Assembly: GCF_900289045.1 (NCBI RefSeq)
Contig: NZ_LT985188.1
Location: forward strand, 3,780,678-3,844,677
Direction of reading: 5' to 3'
DNA from: Micropruina glycogenica
GTDB taxonomy: Bacteria; Actinomycetota; Actinomycetes; Propionibacteriales; Propionibacteriaceae
Length of the DNA stretch: 64,000 nucleotides
The translations under genes were made by a program, and so were the position numbers. Below the pieces are notes generated by a model, which made no database searches, was not told where the DNA came from, and saw only the letters and a program-made list of their open reading frames with translations. Of this stretch, positions 17,493 through 26,991 are shown piece after piece (position 1 is the stretch's first letter; every line of letters begins with the position of its first letter).

Positions 17493-18104
17493 GTGCCGGC
17501 CGCACAGCTGCAGCGCCTCGTCGAGGTGATGCACCGGCTGCGCCGCGAATGCCCGTGGGACGCCGAGCAGACCCACGAGTCGCTGGTCGGCTACCTGGTC
17601 GAAGAGACCCTCGAGGTGGTCGAAGCCATCGAGCAAGGGTCGGACGACGCCCTGGCCGAAGAGCTCGGCGACCTGCTGTTGCAGGTGGTGTTTCACGCCG
17701 AGATCGCGGCCCAGCAGAGCCGGTTCACCCTCGACGACGTGGCGCGTGGCATCGCCGACAAGCTGATCGCGCGGCACCCGTACGTGTTCGCCGACGCCGA
17801 CGTGCCCGACGACCTGCTCGCATCGTGGGAGCAGCGCAAACGAGCCGAGAAAGGCCGCACCTCAGCCCTCGACGGCATTCCCGACCGCATGTCGGCGCTC
17901 ACCCGGGCCGGCAAGGTGCTGGCCCGCGCCGGTTCGCACGGGGTGCCGGTGTCGACCGACGCCTCGGCGGCCGACATCGGCGAGCGCATGCTCGCGCTGG
18001 TCGTCGAGGCGAACGACCAGGGCATCGACGCCGAACAGGCGACCCGGGCGGCCGTCCGCCGGCTGGAGCAGCGGATTGTGCAGGCGGAGTCGACCGCGGG
18101 CTGA
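17493..18104 (+). CDS. mazG: MazG-family nucleoside triphosphate pyrophosphohydrolase
   Basis: 203 residues. The N-terminal half has the full signature CPWDAEQTHESL, VEETLEVVEAIE (EEXXE) and EELGDLLLQVVFHAEIA (EXXD), followed by RHPYVFADADV and SWEQRKRAEKG. This all-alpha enzyme hydrolyses noncanonical or excess NTPs to NMP and pyrophosphate. GTG 17493 is the first start after the lipoprotein stop; the pair is probably cotranscribed. It is shorter than two-domain E. coli MazG, as in other actinobacteria. Confidence 0.93.
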   Translation: MPAAQLQRLVEVMHRLRRECPWDAEQTHESLVGYLVEETLEVVEAIEQGSDDALAEELGDLLLQVVFHAEIAAQQSRFTLDDVARGIADKLIARHPYVFADADVPDDLLASWEQRKRAEKGRTSALDGIPDRMSALTRAGKVLARAGSHGVPVSTDASAADIGERMLALVVEANDQGIDAEQATRAAVRRLEQRIVQAESTAG

Positions 18105-18132
18105 GCGATCCGCCCGGTGCGCCGCTTTCGTC

Positions 18133-18204
18133 CGAAACCTGAGCGCCAGTGAGCGCGATCGGCCGCGACACGCCGTGTGGGTGATCACTGGCGCGCAGAT
18201 TTCG
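18133..18204. repeat. Long imperfect inverted repeat upstream of eno
   Basis: Arms 18133-18152 and 18185-18204 are complementary over 20 bp with two mismatches, including a perfect 10-bp core GCGCCAGTGA/TCACTGGCGC, around a 32-base loop. It lies just after mazG and about 100 bases before the eno promoter region, so it may terminate mazG transcription. A TAGGGT box at 18303-18308 is the likely eno -10. Confidence 0.7.
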
Positions 18205-18305
18205 TAACCCGGCCCCGACACCACGGTGAACGCCGTGCAACCCTTCTGCACCGCAGCGTGGACGAACCCGCAAGCAGGCCTGTCACAACGCACGATGACC
18301 GCTAG

Positions 18306-19637
<1,332 letters not shown>

Positions 19638-19670
19638 GCCTAAGCTGATGGGGATGATTGGTCTCCTCTG

Positions 19671-20243
19671 ATGGCTCGCGACAAGCGGCCGCGCACGTCA
19701 ACAGCCGGCCCGGGACGCACTTCGCGCACCCGGGCCGGCTCGCGTGCGTCCACGCCCAAGTCGGTGAGCACGCCGTCGGCGCAGGCGGTGGACGACGCCC
19801 CGAAGACCCGCCGCCGGCTGCCTGCGCTGCCCACCCGGTTCGCGCTCACGCGGCGGGCGTTGGCGGTGTTCAGCGTGCTGGTGATCCTGACCCTGTCGTA
19901 CGCCAACTCGTTGCGCATCTATCTCGAACAGCAGCGCGACCTCGGCGAGGCGCAGCAGCAGATCGCGCAGCGCACGGCGCAGATCAGCGACTTGCAAGAC
20001 GAGTTGAACCGCTGGAACGACCCCGCGTTCGTGAAGGCGCAGGCCCGCGACCGGCTCGGCTGGCTGCTGCCGGGTGAGAAGGGCTTCAAGGTGATCGGCC
20101 CCGACGGCAAACCGCTCGGTACCGGGGTCGTCCTCGATTCACAGACCGAACTGCCCCCGGGTGAACATTCCGAAATGTGGTTCGACCGGCTCTGGGGTTC
20201 GGTGCAAACCGCCGACAACCCCGAACGCGGCGTCGGCCGCTAG
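19671..20243 (+). CDS. FtsB/DivIC-like septum formation initiator protein
   Basis: 190 residues. A basic Ser/Thr/Arg-rich cytoplasmic segment (about residues 1-58) precedes one membrane helix (ALAVFSVLVILTLSYANSL). A coiled coil follows (EQQRDLGEAQQQIAQRTAQISDLQDELNRW) and then the conserved block DPAFVKAQARDRLGWLLPGEKGF. The protein should act at the division septum with FtsQ and FtsL. Location directly after eno and before DUF501 and ppx matches the conserved actinobacterial order. Its stop is followed within four bases by a tandem repeat array. Confidence 0.9.
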   Translation: MARDKRPRTSTAGPGRTSRTRAGSRASTPKSVSTPSAQAVDDAPKTRRRLPALPTRFALTRRALAVFSVLVILTLSYANSLRIYLEQQRDLGEAQQQIAQRTAQISDLQDELNRWNDPAFVKAQARDRLGWLLPGEKGFKVIGPDGKPLGTGVVLDSQTELPPGEHSEMWFDRLWGSVQTADNPERGVGR

Positions 20244-20246
20244 GCC

Positions 20247-20399
20247 GGGGACGGTTCTCCAACCGGTAAGGGGACGGTTCTCCAACCGGTAAGGGGACGG
20301 TTCTCCAACCGGTGAGGGGACGGTTCTCCAACCAGTGAGGGCACGGTTCTCCAACGTCTTGAGAACCGTCCCGCAACCGTCTCGCGAACCGTCCCCAAG
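20247..20399. repeat. 23-bp tandem repeat array (family B), copy 1
   Basis: Five head-to-tail units of GGGGACGGTTCTCCAACC plus a 5-base linker (GGTAA, GGTGA, AGTGA types) are followed by inverted partial units (GAGAACCGTCCC, GCGAACCGTCCCC). The array fills the gap between the FtsB-like gene and the DUF501 gene. The same 18-bp core occurs, mostly in the opposite orientation, at 23106-23320 and 47213-47503. Confidence 0.9.
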
Positions 20400-20443
20400 C
20401 AGTCGCGTCGACCGCCGGGCGCCGGGCCGGGCAGAATGAACGG

Positions 20444-20944
20444 GTGCCCAGCCCGTCCGTGATCGACCAGATCGACCTCGCCACCATCGAGCAGCAACTC
20501 GGACGCCTGCCCCGCGGCCTGGTGCGGGTTGCCTGGCGGTGCGCCGACGGTCACCCGGGTGTGGTGGTCACCGAACCGCGCCTACCCGACGGCACCCCGT
20601 TTCCGACGCTCTACTACCTCACGTGCCCCCTGGCCGTCGCCGGCGCCTCGACCCTTGAAGCACAAGGGGTGATGACCGAGATGACGGCCCGTCTGGCCGA
20701 CGACGAGCCCTTGGCCGAGCAGTACCGTCAGGCACACGAGTCCTATCTGGCCGAGCGGCGGGCGCTGGGTGTGGTGCCCGAGATCGACCACGTGAGCGCC
20801 GGCGGCATGCCCACGCGGGTCAAGTGCCTGCACGTGCTGGTGGCCCACGCGCTGGCCGCGGGCCCGGGGGTCAACCCCCTCGGCGACGAGGCCGTCGCCA
20901 AGTTGCGCGATTTTCCGTTCGGCCAATGTCTGGGGGAGCGATGA
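20444..20944 (+). CDS. DUF501 family protein
   Basis: 166 residues with the family hallmarks RVAWRCADGHPGVVVTEPRL, FPTLYYLTCP and GGMPTRVKCLHVLVAHAL, including the CXH-type segment (KCLHVLVAH) and Cys residues that could bind metal. Function is not known; the family is almost always next to ppx in actinobacteria. GTG 20444 has CAGAAT six bases before it, consistent with a leaderless message. The stop overlaps the ppx start by four bases (ATGA). Confidence 0.9.
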   Translation: MPSPSVIDQIDLATIEQQLGRLPRGLVRVAWRCADGHPGVVVTEPRLPDGTPFPTLYYLTCPLAVAGASTLEAQGVMTEMTARLADDEPLAEQYRQAHESYLAERRALGVVPEIDHVSAGGMPTRVKCLHVLVAHALAAGPGVNPLGDEAVAKLRDFPFGQCLGER

Positions 20945-21861
20945 GGGTTGCGGCGATCGACTGTGGAACCAACTCGGTGCGGCTGCTGGTCGCCGAAGCC
21001 GGGGACGAGGGTCGGCTGGTCGACCTCGACCGCCGGCTGATTCTCACCCGGCTCGGCCAGGGTGTGGACGCCACCGGCCGGTTTCACCCCGACGCCCTGG
21101 CCCGCACCTTGGACGCCTTCGCCGAGTACGCCGATGTGATCGCCCAGTTGGGCGTCGACCGCGTGCGCCTGGTCGCCACCTCGGCGGCGCGGGACGCGTC
21201 CAACCGGGACGAGTTCTTCGCCGGAGCCCGCGAGCGGCTCGGCGTCGAAGCCGCGATCATCAGCGGCGACGAAGAGGCCCGGCTCTCATTCACCGGAGCG
21301 CTCACCGCACTGCCCGACGTTGCCGCACCGGTGCTGGTGATCGACATCGGCGGCGGTTCGACCGAACTGATCGTGGGCAGCGGGGGAGCGGCGCCGCACA
21401 TCGACCACGGGCTCTCGCTCGACATCGGCAGTGTCCGCGTGCGCGAGCGATTCTTGGCCGGCGATCCGCCCACCACCGAACAGGTCAACGCGGCGTCTGC
21501 CTACATCGACTCCCTTCTCGACGGCTCGGGCGTCGACTTCGACAGCATCGCCACCTGGATCGGCGTCGGCGGCACGGCCACCTCGCTGTCGGCGCTCAAC
21601 CAGCGGTTGCCCGCCTACGACCGGACGAAGGTACACGGGTCGTCCATGAGTCGAGTCGAGCTGCACGCGCTCACCCACGACCTGCTGACCTCGACCGTCG
21701 AGCAGGTGAAGGCCCTGCCGTCCATGCACCCCAAGCGTGCGGACGTGATCTGCGCCGGCGCCCTTATCGCCGCTCGAATCGGCGCCCGCATGCCGGTCGA
21801 CCTGACGATCAGCGAGTCCGACATTCTGGACGGCATCGCCTTGGGTCTGCTGCACGGCTGA
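20941..21861 (+). CDS. ppx: Exopolyphosphatase / pppGpp phosphohydrolase (Ppx/GppA)
   Basis: 306 residues, actin-like ATPase fold: AAIDCGTNSVRLLV (phosphate 1), VATSAARDASNRDEFF, GDEEARLSFTGAL, VIDIGGGSTELIVG (phosphate 2) and WIGVGGTATSLSAL. It lacks the C-terminal HD domain of E. coli Ppx, as in other short actinobacterial forms. It would degrade polyphosphate or convert pppGpp. Translationally coupled to DUF501 by the ATGA overlap. A tRNA gene follows 24 bases downstream. Confidence 0.93.
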   Translation: MRVAAIDCGTNSVRLLVAEAGDEGRLVDLDRRLILTRLGQGVDATGRFHPDALARTLDAFAEYADVIAQLGVDRVRLVATSAARDASNRDEFFAGARERLGVEAAIISGDEEARLSFTGALTALPDVAAPVLVIDIGGGSTELIVGSGGAAPHIDHGLSLDIGSVRVRERFLAGDPPTTEQVNAASAYIDSLLDGSGVDFDSIATWIGVGGTATSLSALNQRLPAYDRTKVHGSSMSRVELHALTHDLLTSTVEQVKALPSMHPKRADVICAGALIAARIGARMPVDLTISESDILDGIALGLLHG

Positions 21862-21885
21862 CCACCCGTAGACTTCTCGGCACGT

Positions 21886-21959
21886 GCCCCCGTAGCCCAA
21901 TCGGCAGAGGCAGGCGGCTTAAACCCGCCCTAGTGCGGGTTCGATTCCCGCCGGGGGCA
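21886..21959 (+). tRNA. tRNA with UAA anticodon (nominal tRNA-Leu), short variable arm
   Basis: A complete cloverleaf can be drawn: acceptor GCCCCCG/CGGGGGC, D arm with GCC/GGC, anticodon stem GGCGG/CCGCC around the loop CTTAAAC (anticodon TAA), variable segment CTAGT, T arm GCGGG-TTCGATT-CCCGC and discriminator A. The 3' CCA is not encoded. The variable region is only five bases, making this a class I tRNA, whereas bacterial leucine tRNAs normally have a long variable arm. Confidence 0.9.
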
Positions 21960-22196
21960 CACAGAGTAGGTGCGTCGCTGCGGTCAATCCCATGGCGCCC
22001 CGCTCGGGACGACATGCTGCCGGGCCGCACTCCAACGTCCAAGGGCATCGTGAGAGCCGGCTGGATGCCCGCCGAGGGACGGCGCGTTCAAGGCAGTGCC
22101 CACGACACCCGGGACGGCTCAGGGTGCGGAAGCTTTCAGCCGCTTTACGCGTTCCCTACTATGGATATGAAATCCACAAGGAGGACGAGAAACACT

Positions 22197-23033
22197 ATGC
22201 GCAGCTCCAACCCCGTACTTTCGAGGCCGGACGCTTTCACACCGCAACAGCAGCCCGCCCAGGGCGGGTTCCAGCAGCCCTACGGCTACCAGCAGCCCGG
22301 CCAGCAGTTCCCGCAACAGGGCTACCAGCAGCCCGGTCAGTACGCGCCGCAGCAGCCGGTTCAGACCGGTGGCGTGATGACCATCGACGACGTGATCACC
22401 AAGTCGGCGATCACGCTCGGCACCGTCATCGGCGTTGCCGCTCTGACCTTCATGTTCATGCCGGCCCGATTCTTGATGGCAGGCATGATCATCAGCGCGA
22501 TCGCGGGCTTCGTGACCGTCATGGTCGTGGCGGCCCGCCGGGTGATCAACCCCGGTGCCGTGCTGGTGTACGCCGCAGTCGAGGGCATCTTCATCGGCGC
22601 GGTCAGCAAGCTGTATGAGTCGTTGTGGAACGGCATCGTTCCGGCCGCCGTGCTCGCCACCGTCGTGGCTTCGGCCGCCACACTCGGGGCGTACAAGTTC
22701 TTCCGCATTCGGGTGACCAACAAGTTCCGCAAGATGGTCATGATCGGCACGCTGGCCTACGCGGGTGTGCTGCTGGTGAACTTCGTGCTGTCGCTGTTCG
22801 GCATCAACTTCCTGTTCGGGCACGGCAACATGGCGTTGCTGCTGCTCATCTCGGCGCTGGGCGTCGGGTTGGCGGTGTTCAACCTGATTCTCGACTTCGA
22901 CTACATCGAACAGGGCATCGCGATGCAGGCGCCCGCGTCCGAGTCGTGGCGTGCGGCCTTCGGCCTCACCGTCACGCTGGTGTGGCTCTACATCGAGATG
23001 CTGCGACTGCTGTCGTACTTCCGCTCCAACTGA
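22197..23033 (+). CDS. Bax inhibitor-1/YccA family membrane protein
   Basis: 278 residues. The N-terminal 55 or so residues are a Gln/Pro/Gly-rich tail with repeated GYQQPGQ-like units, followed by about seven membrane helices typical of the family (ITLGTVIGVAALTFMF, LVYAAVEGIFIGAVSK, MALLLLISALGVGLAVFNL) and the conserved DFDYIEQGI and WLYIEMLRLLSYF C-terminus. In other organisms the family forms pH-gated calcium leak channels or protease modulators. ATG 22197 follows AAGGAGG at 22178-22184. A terminator-like hairpin lies 17 bases after the stop. Confidence 0.88.
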   Translation: MRSSNPVLSRPDAFTPQQQPAQGGFQQPYGYQQPGQQFPQQGYQQPGQYAPQQPVQTGGVMTIDDVITKSAITLGTVIGVAALTFMFMPARFLMAGMIISAIAGFVTVMVVAARRVINPGAVLVYAAVEGIFIGAVSKLYESLWNGIVPAAVLATVVASAATLGAYKFFRIRVTNKFRKMVMIGTLAYAGVLLVNFVLSLFGINFLFGHGNMALLLLISALGVGLAVFNLILDFDYIEQGIAMQAPASESWRAAFGLTVTLVWLYIEMLRLLSYFRSN

Positions 23034-23049
23034 TCAACGCAAGCCGAGC

Positions 23050-23071
23050 CCGCGAACCTTCGGGTTCGCGG
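23050..23071 (+). terminator. Terminator hairpin after the Bax1-I family gene
   Basis: A 9-bp perfect stem CCGCGAACC (23050-23058)/GGTTCGCGG (23063-23071) closes on a stable TTCG tetraloop. It is followed by CGCTTTGC, a weak U-containing tail, 17 bases downstream of the stop codon. Confidence 0.75.
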
Positions 23072-23105
23072 CGCTTTGCTGTGCTGGGGCGGATGGACGG
23101 GATTG

Positions 23106-23320
23106 CGGCCGTCGGGGACGGTTCCCCAACAAGTGAGGGGACGGTTCTTTGACTGGTTGGAGAACCGTCCCCCAACCGCGCGGATCTTCGCAAATATCCT
23201 TGTCGGCGGGCTATCAGCGAAATGGGAGAGCGGTTGGAGAACCGTCCCCTGACTGGTTGGAGAACCGTCCCCTGACTGGTTGGAGAACCGTCCCCTGACT
23301 GGTTGGAGAACCGTCCCCGA
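23106..23320. repeat. 23-bp tandem repeat array (family B), copy 2
   Basis: Two forward partial units (GGGGACGGTTC) are followed by an inverted unit, a unique stretch of about 60 bases and four head-to-tail GGTTGGAGAACCGTCCCC units with TGACT linkers. The array ends one base before the stop codon of the minus-strand Nudix gene, so it sits between convergent gene ends. Confidence 0.9.
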
Positions 23321-23321
23321 A

Positions 23322-24050
23322 CTAGCCGGTGGCCCAACGCCGTCGGTAGCCCAACTCCATCGCCAGGCGTACCAGATGCCGGTCGAGCAGGGCCCGGGTG
23401 CCTGCCGCCCAGTGCATGCGCTGCCAGGCGTGCAGCGGCACCCAGCGGGTGGACGCCGTTGTGCCGCCCACGTCGTGCACCACCGGATCGGTCGGCGCGG
23501 GGCAGGTCGCGGCGTAGATGATGCGGACGGCGTGAAAGTCCTCGATCACGCCGGCGGGGGAGCGTCCGATCCAGTGATCGGTTTGAATGTCGAGCAGGTG
23601 CGCGATCTCGATGTGTTGCCCGGTCTCTTCGACGGCCTCACGAATCACCGCCTGGCTGGGGTTCTCGCCGGCGTCGATGCCGCCGCCCGGCAGCCCCCAC
23701 GAGCCCGGCACGGCCGTGCGCTCAGAGAACTCGGTGGCCAGCAGCCCCCGATCGCTCAGCACGATCGAGTAGGCGGCCAGCCGCTGCCGCACCAGTGGCG
23801 TGCCGATCTCTTCCTCGGTGAGGTCGGGGTCGAGCGCCCGCCGCCGCTGCGAACCGCGCTCGGTCACGGGGCGTCCATGCGCCGACACCTGCACGGTGAG
23901 GGTCAGGTCGTCGCCCATACCGGTCGCCGACAGTGGCCGGACGATGCGGTACCCCAGTTCCCACGCCAGACGGTGCGGGTCGGTGCCGTGCACGAGCGGC
24001 CGGACGAAGACGCCCGGCCCTCCCGCGACGACGACGCCGACGATCTGCAT
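23322..24050 (-). CDS. Nudix hydrolase with N-terminal extension
   Basis: 242 residues with the ATG at 24050. An 85-residue N-terminal region of unknown fold (MQIVGVVVAGG, WELGYRIVRPL) precedes a Nudix domain whose box reads GGGIDAGENPSQAVIREAVEETG, matching GX5EX7REUXEEXGU. Such enzymes cleave nucleoside diphosphates linked to another group; the substrate cannot be inferred. The frame is open upstream of 24050, but the extra residues look noncoding. The TAG stop abuts a family B array. Confidence 0.85.
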   Translation of the reverse strand: MQIVGVVVAGGPGVFVRPLVHGTDPHRLAWELGYRIVRPLSATGMGDDLTLTVQVSAHGRPVTERGSQRRRALDPDLTEEEIGTPLVRQRLAAYSIVLSDRGLLATEFSERTAVPGSWGLPGGGIDAGENPSQAVIREAVEETGQHIEIAHLLDIQTDHWIGRSPAGVIEDFHAVRIIYAATCPAPTDPVVHDVGGTTASTRWVPLHAWQRMHWAAGTRALLDRHLVRLAMELGYRRRWATG

Positions 24051-24166
24051 CTGCCCATGATGGCCGAGGGGTGTAAGCGTTCCAAACCGACTCCCCGGCC
24101 GTCCCTGTGGTGCGTTGGGCAGGCACCAGTAGACTCCCCGCAGGCACACGTGCGACGGAGGATGCG

Positions 24167-25021
24167 GTGCAGTACAAAGACTCGGCGAGGCTCGACAGCT
24201 CGCAGGTCACCAGCAGCTCGGGCGGGGGTGGCGCGGGCGGCAAGATGGCCGTCGGCGGCATCGGGGGCATCATCATCGTGCTGCTGGCGATGTTTCTGGG
24301 CTTCGATCCGGGGGCGCTGGTCGGGGGTACCGCAGCCGGGCCGCAGCAGTCCACCGACGACTACGCCCAATGCAAGACCGGTGCCGACATTGACGCCAAC
24401 CGCGACTGCCGGTTCGTGGCCTACACCAACTCGATTCAGAGTTACTGGAGCCAGGCCCTGTCGGGCTACCAGCCCACCACCACGCACATCTTCACCGGCC
24501 AGGTCAGCACGGCCTGCGGCACCGCCACCTCGGCGGTGGGCCCGTTCTATTGCCCCAGCGACCGCATCGTGTACCTCGACACCGGCTTCTTCGACCAGCT
24601 CACCAGCCAGCTGGGCGCCCAGGGCGGGGACGCCGCCGAGGCCTACGTGATCGCCCACGAGTATGGGCACCACATCTCGAACCTCACCGGGGTGCTCGGC
24701 CAGGTGCAGCGCGCGGGCAATCAGACCGGCGCCAACTCGCCGCAGGTGAAGCTCGAACTGCAGGCCGACTGCTACGCCGGGGTGTGGATGAAGAACGCCA
24801 CCAAAGACCCCAACTCGCCCATCGCGGCCATCACCGTCGATGACCTGCAGCGAGCGGCCGATGCGGCGAGCGCGGTGGGCGACGACCGTATTCAGCAACA
24901 GAGCACAGGACGGGTCGATCGCGAGTCGTGGACCCACGGTTCCGCAGCGCAACGGCAGAACTGGCTCGCCAGGGGGTTCAACTCCGGTGACCCGAACCAA
25001 TGCAACACGTTCGCCAGTTGA
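24167..25021 (+). CDS. Neutral zinc metallopeptidase, YpfJ family
   Basis: 284 residues. A short polar N-terminus (QYKDSARLDSSQV) and Gly-rich stretch precede one membrane helix (GIGGIIIVLLAMFLGF). An extracytoplasmic domain follows with the zinc site AYVIAHEYGHHISN (HEXXH) and the likely third ligand in ELQADCYAGVW. Paired Cys residues (CPSD, TACG, DADC-like positions) may form disulfides outside the cell. GTG 24167 is chosen because GGAGGAT lies four bases upstream and the family N-terminus matches. The physiological substrate of this family is unknown. Confidence 0.92.
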   Translation: MQYKDSARLDSSQVTSSSGGGGAGGKMAVGGIGGIIIVLLAMFLGFDPGALVGGTAAGPQQSTDDYAQCKTGADIDANRDCRFVAYTNSIQSYWSQALSGYQPTTTHIFTGQVSTACGTATSAVGPFYCPSDRIVYLDTGFFDQLTSQLGAQGGDAAEAYVIAHEYGHHISNLTGVLGQVQRAGNQTGANSPQVKLELQADCYAGVWMKNATKDPNSPIAAITVDDLQRAADAASAVGDDRIQQQSTGRVDRESWTHGSAAQRQNWLARGFNSGDPNQCNTFAS

Positions 25022-25356
25022 GCCAGAGCCAGCGTCCCGACTGACGGTTGCCGGCTGTTCACCGGTACAGAACCAGCCGTGCCGGTGCCCTCGGACGGTT
25101 CGGTGGGTAGTCGGGAAGCCGCTGTTCCTCGCGGCCGCCGAAGGTTGAGCGGGGTCGCACCCTCTGCCCCTCTGGGTCACACGCCGACACCCAGAGGTGT
25201 CTGCCGCCTTGAACCGAGGGAACCGTCCCGTGAACCAAGGAACCCGTCCCTTGAACCGGGAGAACCGTCCCTTGAACCGACCTCAGCCTTCGAGCCCACT
25301 CAACACGTCATGCCGGCTGCCGGGTTCTTTCCACCCGGACGCCGCCCACACCCGCC
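25022..25356. repeat. Gene-free segment with a hairpin and degenerate family B units
   Basis: A 9-bp perfect hairpin CCTCTGGGT (25168-25176)/ACCCAGAGG (25188-25196) may end transcription of the metallopeptidase gene. About 25205-25285 holds four spaced GAACCG..GGAACCGTCCC-like units (TTGAACCG linkers), a diverged relative of the 23-bp repeat. No gene is evident. Confidence 0.65.
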
Positions 25357-26265
25357 TTACGAGGGGACTTCGCGGCCGTCCAGATCGGTGACCAGCGACT
25401 CGGTGCCGATGGTGAAGTACATGCGCGGCACCCCGTTACGGGCGTCCACCGTGACCTGCCAGCGGGTGGTCGCGGCGAACTCGCCGCGCTGACGGGCCGC
25501 TTCGAGCACCCGCCAGATGGCACCCGCGTTCACCCGCGCAGCGCTGAACAGCGGCAGATCGGGCCGTTGGGACCGTTCGTTGATCGTAACCGGCACCGTC
25601 GCCGTGCGTAGTCGTCGCACCGTGCTGGTGGTGCTGCCCGCGTAGTCGAGCCACGCGCCGACGGTGGACTGCACCCCGATCGCCACGGCCGTCGCACGCG
25701 AGGCGGTGACGTCGGCCAGGCCCTGGTTGATGCCGCCGGCGGTGTTGAAGTCGAGTGTGGGCAGCAGCGACGCGTTGGGGTAGAAGAACACGGTGCGCGA
25801 TTCAGGGTTGGTCGACACGCTCATGAACACATCGCCCGACGACGAGTCGACGATCTGCAGTTGCTGGCTGCTTTCCGACCCCGAGATGCCGGCCGCCGAG
25901 CGAAACAGCGCGCCCACGTCGTCGATGTTGAAGTCGTCGATCGAGAAGACCGTTTGGGCGACGTTGACCACGTCGGTGTCGACCTGCTTGATCGTGTCGT
26001 CGCGCCAGGCCCAGCTTTCGGGCTGGCCGTTCTTGACCACGGTGATTGCGGCCCACAGCTGGCTGATCTCGACCTGGATCAGGTCGGGCGTGCCAGCCTT
26101 GGCGATCAGTTTGCGCACCATTGTGCGTGCCTGCCCCGGGGCGGTCAGGTCGACGCTGAGGGCGCTGGCCGACGGCGACGGGCTCAGCGACACGACGGGT
26201 TGAACACAGCCCCCGAGCAGGCCGAGCACAGTGATCGTCGCCACCAGGGCTGAGGTACGGCGCAC
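25357..26265 (-). CDS. Lipoprotein of unknown function
   Basis: 302 residues with a clear lipoprotein signal (TVLGLLGGC, Cys20) and a Ser/Pro-rich linker, followed by a mixed alpha/beta extracytoplasmic domain. It is not recognised beyond a general resemblance to actinobacterial surface lipoproteins of the LpqB/GerMN-adjacent style. GTG 26265 has TAGTCT six bases upstream in the minus direction, so a leaderless transcript is likely. It is divergent from the DNA glycosylase gene, with a 77-base shared promoter region. Confidence 0.75.
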   Translation of the reverse strand: MRRTSALVATITVLGLLGGCVQPVVSLSPSPSASALSVDLTAPGQARTMVRKLIAKAGTPDLIQVEISQLWAAITVVKNGQPESWAWRDDTIKQVDTDVVNVAQTVFSIDDFNIDDVGALFRSAAGISGSESSQQLQIVDSSSGDVFMSVSTNPESRTVFFYPNASLLPTLDFNTAGGINQGLADVTASRATAVAIGVQSTVGAWLDYAGSTTSTVRRLRTATVPVTINERSQRPDLPLFSAARVNAGAIWRVLEAARQRGEFAATTRWQVTVDARNGVPRMYFTIGTESLVTDLDGREVPS

Positions 26266-26342
26266 CCAGCGAGACTACAACCTGCGCCGGGTCGGGGGTC
26301 GTCGCATTCGTCGACGCAGCGATCTGCGGGCAGACTGTGGCC

Positions 26343-26945
26343 GTGGATCTGACCCTCGACGTGCTGACCGTCGCGCCGGCGCTGCTCGGAGCCCACGTGC
26401 GCGTGCACGGGGTGACGCTGTTGCTGACCGAAGTCGAGGCCTACGCGGGTACGGACGACCCCGCGGCCCACGCCTACCGCGGCTGGCGGCCGCGCACCCG
26501 GCACTTGTTCGAACCCCCCGGCACCCTGTACTGCTACCGCTCGTACGGCATTCACATCTGCGCCAACGTGGTCTGTGGGCCGGCGGGCAGCGGCTCGGCG
26601 GTGCTGCTGCGGGCCGGCCGGGTGGTCGACGGCCTCGAGTTTGCCCGTTCGCGCCGCCCCGGGGTGCCGGACGCCCGGCTGGCGCGCGGCCCGGGTTGCC
26701 TCGGCCAGGCCCTCGCGCTCACTCTGGACGACTCCGGACGGCGCTTCGGCCAGGGTGGGCTTGAACTGCTGCCCGCCGCCGAACCGGCCGTCGCGACGGT
26801 GTCGGGGCCCAGGGTGGGGGTGTCGGTGGCTGCTCGCCGTCCGTGGCGCTTCTGGCTGCCGGGGGAGCCGTCGGTGTCGGCCTATCGCGCCAGCCCGCGA
26901 CTGCGCGAGATTACGTCCGTGTTGGGGGATCCTCACGCTGGCTGA
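26343..26945 (+). CDS. DNA-3-methyladenine glycosylase (AAG/MPG family)
   Basis: 200 residues. Removes alkylated purines to start base-excision repair. Family blocks: LLLTEVEAYAGTDDPAAHAYRG with the catalytic Glu, PRTRHLFEPPGTLYCYRSYG, HICANVV, VLLRAGRVVDG and RGPGCLGQAL. A GTG at 26337 would add two residues; GTG 26343 is preferred because CAGACT then ends six bases upstream, the spacing seen for other leaderless starts here. The last 17 codons form one arm of a 27-bp perfect inverted repeat whose other arm lies beyond the stop codon. Confidence 0.9.
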   Translation: MDLTLDVLTVAPALLGAHVRVHGVTLLLTEVEAYAGTDDPAAHAYRGWRPRTRHLFEPPGTLYCYRSYGIHICANVVCGPAGSGSAVLLRAGRVVDGLEFARSRRPGVPDARLARGPGCLGQALALTLDDSGRRFGQGGLELLPAAEPAVATVSGPRVGVSVAARRPWRFWLPGEPSVSAYRASPRLREITSVLGDPHAG

Positions 26946-26991
26946 GGCGTCACGGCCGTCACATCGGACGTAATCTCGCGCAGTCGCGGGC
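26893..26991. repeat. 27-bp perfect inverted repeat spanning the end of the glycosylase gene
   Basis: Arms 26893-26919 and 26965-26991 are exactly complementary (each contains CTGCGCGAGATTACGTCCG) and enclose 45 bases that contain the stop codon at 26943-26945. As RNA this would fold the 3' end of the coding region into a long stem. Confidence 0.9.

Noticed and set aside
21886..21959. tRNA gene as an attachment site for an integrated element
   Set aside because: No integrase gene and no duplicated tRNA 3' end are found downstream; the next gene is a normal membrane protein.
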